Of a stretch of DNA of 8,743 nt, positions 7,290 to 8,743 are shown one piece after another. Origin of the DNA: Paenibacillus sp. (GTDB lineage Bacteria; Bacillota; Bacilli; Paenibacillales; Paenibacillaceae); the NCBI GenBank assembly GCA_029256665.1, contig JAQSXN010000123.1, forward strand, positions 1-8,743. Direction: 5' to 3'. The notes beneath the pieces were generated by a model. That model was not told where the DNA came from and did not search any database. It was given only the letters and a program-made list of their open reading frames with translations. Position 1 is the first letter of the stretch. Every line of letters begins with the position of its first letter. The translations under genes and the position numbers were made by a program.

Positions 7290-7475
7290 GACAGGGAAGT
7301 ATATCATTTTGCCACACTTTCTCTATATTTCTCGGAATGTAACGAGCTGCGCCACCGAGGACGGCGACAGCCGTTTCACCTTGCTGATTACGAAATGATG
7401 CGACGCATCAGACTGTGGTTGATGAAGCCGCTCCGACACCTTAAGATTAAGCGCCGTCCAAAAATGTAACGGTCG
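7290..7475. other. Non-coding block open in several frames, candidate interspersed repeat
   Basis: This stretch has no ribosome binding site and no credible start, yet it is open in more than one frame: + strand 7290-7466 (59 codons, containing SECNELRHRG) and - strand 7326-7484 (53 codons, containing SHHFVISKVKRLSPSS, no ATG); a third frame (- strand) reads RPRWRSSLHSEKYRESVAK. Peptides in all three look familiar to me as short predicted proteins of Paenibacillaceae. That is memory, not a search, but if right it means the DNA or RNA is conserved, not a protein. Small hairpins are visible: ACGGC/GCCGT around GACA (7361-7374) and TGATGCG-A-CGCATCA (7396-7410). Element edges are approximate. 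Confidence 0.45.
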
Positions 7476-7521
7476 CCCGCGCCTTTATCTGACCATTTCT
7501 TTTTACGATTCAACTGTAACG
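7338..7521 (+). repeat. Three direct copies of TGTAACG
   Basis: TGTAACG occurs at 7338-7344, 7465-7471 and 7515-7521 on the same strand. The first two share AATGTAACG and are followed by GC-rich sequence with GCGCC nearby; the third continues GGACACC. A related TTAACGGCC is at 7705-7713. The spacing (127 and 50 bases) is irregular, so this is not a simple array. Confidence 0.4.
7396..7410. repeat. Perfect 15-base palindrome TGATGCG-A-CGCATCA
   Basis: Seven bases on each side of a central A are exactly complementary. In RNA this gives a TGATG/CATCA stem with loop CGACG; in DNA it could be a site for a dimeric protein. It sits inside the candidate interspersed block. Confidence 0.6.
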
Positions 7522-7601
7522 GACACCATGGCTGTTATTTGGCCTAAATAAGTTGAAACACTGCTCGGTTGGCGCATATAAGGTTACTGGTGTCCATTAT
7601 A
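7515..7601. repeat. Imperfect inverted repeat bounding an 87-base unit
   Basis: GGACACCA (7521-7528) is exactly complementary to TGGTGTCC (7588-7595). Past a C-A mismatch the arms extend with TAA (7517-7519) against TTA (7597-7599), then a G-T and a T-A pair. Inside is a second hairpin, TTATTT (7535-7540) with AAATAA (7546-7551) around GGCCT. It could be the closing stem of a structured RNA or the ends of a tiny MITE-like element. No flanking target duplication is obvious. Confidence 0.5.
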
Positions 7602-7700
7602 ATTTGAAAATGTTAAAAATCCAAAAATTAGCGCCTCTCCTGTCCGTTAGGAGACTGGCTCGTACAGATGTGGCTCCCATACAGCCACAAGGCTGTTTTT
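7598..7700 (+). ncRNA. Candidate small RNA or attenuated leader ending at a terminator
   Basis: A perfect TATAAT lies at 7598-7603, without a convincing -35 box, so promoter strength is doubtful. Downstream come hairpin TCTCCT/AGGAGA (7636-7641 with 7649-7654, loop GTCCGTT), hairpin TGTGGCT/AGCCACA (7669-7675 with 7683-7689), and the overlapping terminator ACAGCC/GGCTGT with five T. Initiation near 7610 would give an RNA of about 90 bases. The upstream operon already ends at 7285, so these terminators need another transcript to act on. It matches no riboswitch class I recognise. Confidence 0.3.
7681..7700 (+). terminator. Intergenic terminator with a competing upstream hairpin
   Basis: ACAGCC (7681-7686) pairs with GGCTGT (7691-7696) around ACAA, followed by T to 7700. 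Its left arm overlaps the right arm of the stem TGTGGCT (7669-7675) with AGCCACA (7683-7689), so the two hairpins exclude each other, as in attenuators. Confidence 0.6.
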
Positions 7701-7731
7701 GTTCTTAACGGCCTAATTGCACTTGCAAGAT

Positions 7732-7754
7732 AAGGATGGGCATCCATCTTTTTT
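7732..7754 (+). terminator. Second intergenic terminator-like hairpin
   Basis: AAGGATGG (7732-7739) pairs with CCATCTTT (7744-7751), eight pairs with one G-U, around loop GCAT, with a T-run from 7749 to 7754. It is only 11 bases before the -35 box of the next gene's promoter, so it would insulate that promoter from upstream transcription. Confidence 0.65.
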
Positions 7755-7765
7755 GCCAAAGGCAA
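7753..7765. promoter_or_regulatory. Palindrome abutting the -35 box, possible operator
   Basis: TTGCC-AAA-GGCAA is a perfect inverted repeat ending directly before TTGACA. It could bind a dimeric regulator at the promoter edge. It also overlaps the T-run of the preceding terminator, so its symmetry may partly be incidental. Confidence 0.35.
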
Positions 7766-7794
7766 TTGACAAGGTCCCGACAATCACAAATAAT
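7766..7794 (+). promoter_or_regulatory. Sigma-A type promoter for the chemotaxis receptor gene
   Basis: TTGACA (7766-7771, 6 of 6) and AATAAT (7789-7794, 5 of 6) are separated by the ideal 17 bases. Transcription should start near 7801, giving a leader of about 94 bases. The leader holds an 11-base palindrome ATTCG-A-CGAAT (7853-7863), and GATTCG at 7831-7836 could also pair with its right half. Confidence 0.75.
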
Positions 7795-7894
7795 AGAACT
7801 TATCTACTAGACACATACATAGTTAGGCATGATTCGCTATCATACTTCCATTATTCGACGAATCAATCAACTTGAAGAGCGGGGGACTTCGACA

Positions 7895-8743
7895 ATGGCC
7901 GGTATTCAAAGGAAGAAACAGGCAGATTCAAGCCCGAAGGAAAGCCAAAAAACCAGCAAAGATGTAAACGCTTCCGCAGAGAAGTCCGATTCCGCCGCCG
8001 CTTCGGGGCTTGCCGGCGCCGCGGCCAAAGCGAAATCGGTCACCGAAATGATGAAGGAAACAAAGTTGTCGAGCCCGATAAAGTCGGTCGGCATGAAGCT
8101 GTTTCTGATTATATTCGTCAGTATATTGGCCTGCGTGCTGACCGTAGGACTTATCGCCTATAACGAAGCGAAGTCGATCGTGGAGAAAAAGGTATCGGAC
8201 GCGAGCCTTCAGACGGTCAGTCAGGTAGCGGAGAATCTGGACATTATCTTTAAGACATACGAGGACTTGACGCTGCAAATATTAGTGGACAAGGATTTCC
8301 ATACGATCGTGAACACGATCGCGGGCAACGGGGACGATTACACGAGATTCGAATCGACTCGGAAGCTCAGCGAGAAGATCCAGAACTACACGATCGGCAA
8401 CAGCTCTATTAAAGGCATTATGCTGCTGCCGCTTAATGATCAACTTCACGTCGTCGCTTCGGGATCGTCGCTGTCGACGAGTGCGGAAGCGCTGATGAGC
8501 CAGCCATGGTTCCAAGAGACGATCGACTTGAACGGCCGGGTCAACTGGATCGCGCCGCAAGCGGACGGATTGTCCATGGGCCCGGATCAGAAGTCGATCG
8601 GAATCAGCCGCATGCTGAAGGATAGCGTGTCGAGCAACGCTTCGTACATCCTGTTGCTGGATATCGACGTCGATTCGTTTAGCGAACGTTACCAGGATGT
8701 TTCGCTTGGCGAAGGAAGCGAGATGGCCATCGTCGACGGGAGC
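7895..8743 (+). CDS. Membrane sensor protein, probably methyl-accepting chemotaxis protein, 3'-truncated
   Basis: The frame opens at ATG 7895 and stays open to the last base, giving 283 residues. Residues 1-66 are cytosolic, rich in Ala, Ser and Lys, low in complexity (SAAASGLAGAAAKAKS). A membrane helix at ~67-90 (MKLFLIIFVSILACVLTVGL) leads into a helical segment (VSDASLQTVSQVAENLDIIF) and an extracellular sensor domain. SQPWFQETIDLNGRVNWIAP (Trp205, Trp218) resembles the ligand-binding part of dCache domains. The helix and first extracellular segment resemble Paenibacillaceae chemotaxis receptors, hence the call. The HAMP and signalling domains are beyond the window, so a histidine kinase or GGDEF protein with the same sensor is possible. 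GGGGGA (7881-7886) lies eight bases before the ATG; later in-frame Mets (e.g. 8093) lack a site. Confidence 0.72.
   Translation, partial: MAGIQRKKQADSSPKESQKTSKDVNASAEKSDSAAASGLAGAAAKAKSVTEMMKETKLSSPIKSVGMKLFLIIFVSILACVLTVGLIAYNEAKSIVEKKVSDASLQTVSQVAENLDIIFKTYEDLTLQILVDKDFHTIVNTIAGNGDDYTRFESTRKLSEKIQNYTIGNSSIKGIMLLPLNDQLHVVASGSSLSTSAEALMSQPWFQETIDLNGRVNWIAPQADGLSMGPDQKSIGISRMLKDSVSSNASYILLLDIDVDSFSERYQDVSLGEGSEMAIVDGS

Noticed and set aside
6015..7307. 430-codon open frame on the - strand
   Set aside because: It is fully antisense to trhP2, whose U32 signature and Cys motif are unmistakable. The - strand frame shows no family motif and is a by-product of GC-rich codon use.
7290..7484. Small protein genes in the intergenic block (59-codon + frame, 53-codon - frame)
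   Set aside because: Neither has a credible start with a ribosome binding site, and several frames are open at once, which fits conserved nucleotide sequence better than a protein.
7600..7705. Cyclic-di-GMP riboswitch upstream of a chemotaxis gene
   Set aside because: I looked for the GEMM-I conserved core and its tetraloop-receptor pattern and did not find them; the receptor also has its own promoter downstream at 7766.
7286..7894. CRISPR array, tRNA or rRNA gene
   Set aside because: No regularly spaced repeats of CRISPR length, no cloverleaf with a T-loop GTTCRANNC core, and no rRNA-like sequence was seen.

Overview
This window looks like a moderately GC-rich Firmicute chromosome, most likely Paenibacillaceae (Paenibacillus or Cohnella type). 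The reasons are the gene order, strong GA-rich ribosome binding sites, and protein sequences close to the Bacillus subtilis alaS-yrzL-yrrK-yrzB-yrrL-yrrN-yrrO cluster. All genes are on the + strand. The assignment rests on reading and family knowledge; no search was run.

Bases 1-3754 hold the 3' part of alaS (alanyl-tRNA synthetase), ireB/reoM (substrate of the PASTA-domain Ser/Thr kinase), ruvX/yqgF (RNase H-fold nuclease) and two tandem DUF1292 genes. The last three junctions are tight, with a stop codon inside the next ribosome binding site or a one-base stop/start overlap. A short rho-independent terminator at 3777-3802 separates this part from mltG (peptidoglycan lytic transglycosylase, TTG start) and two peptidase-U32-family genes, trhP1 and trhP2, which act in 5-hydroxyuridine formation at tRNA position 34. 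The methyltransferase gene trmR (yrrM), found between mltG and trhP1 in B. subtilis, is missing. A strong terminator at 7237-7285 closes the cluster.

Bases 7286-7894 hold no convincing protein gene but are far from empty. They contain a block open in several frames on both strands, three direct copies of TGTAACG, nested inverted repeats, a 9-base long-range complementarity, two mutually exclusive hairpins ending in a terminator, a second terminator, a palindrome, and a near-consensus sigma-A promoter. I read the first ~470 bases as a structured, probably repeated intergenic element or RNA locus, and the last ~130 as the promoter and leader of the next gene. This is the part most likely to be undescribed.

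Bases 7895-8743 are the 5' part of a membrane sensor protein, probably a methyl-accepting chemotaxis protein. It has an unusual ~66-residue cytosolic lead before its first membrane helix and a Cache-like extracellular domain. It runs off the window end.

The cluster groups translation (alaS, trhP1/2), RNA or DNA processing (ruvX) and cell-wall control (ireB/reoM, mltG), a common housekeeping grouping in Firmicutes. The chemotaxis gene is an independent unit.
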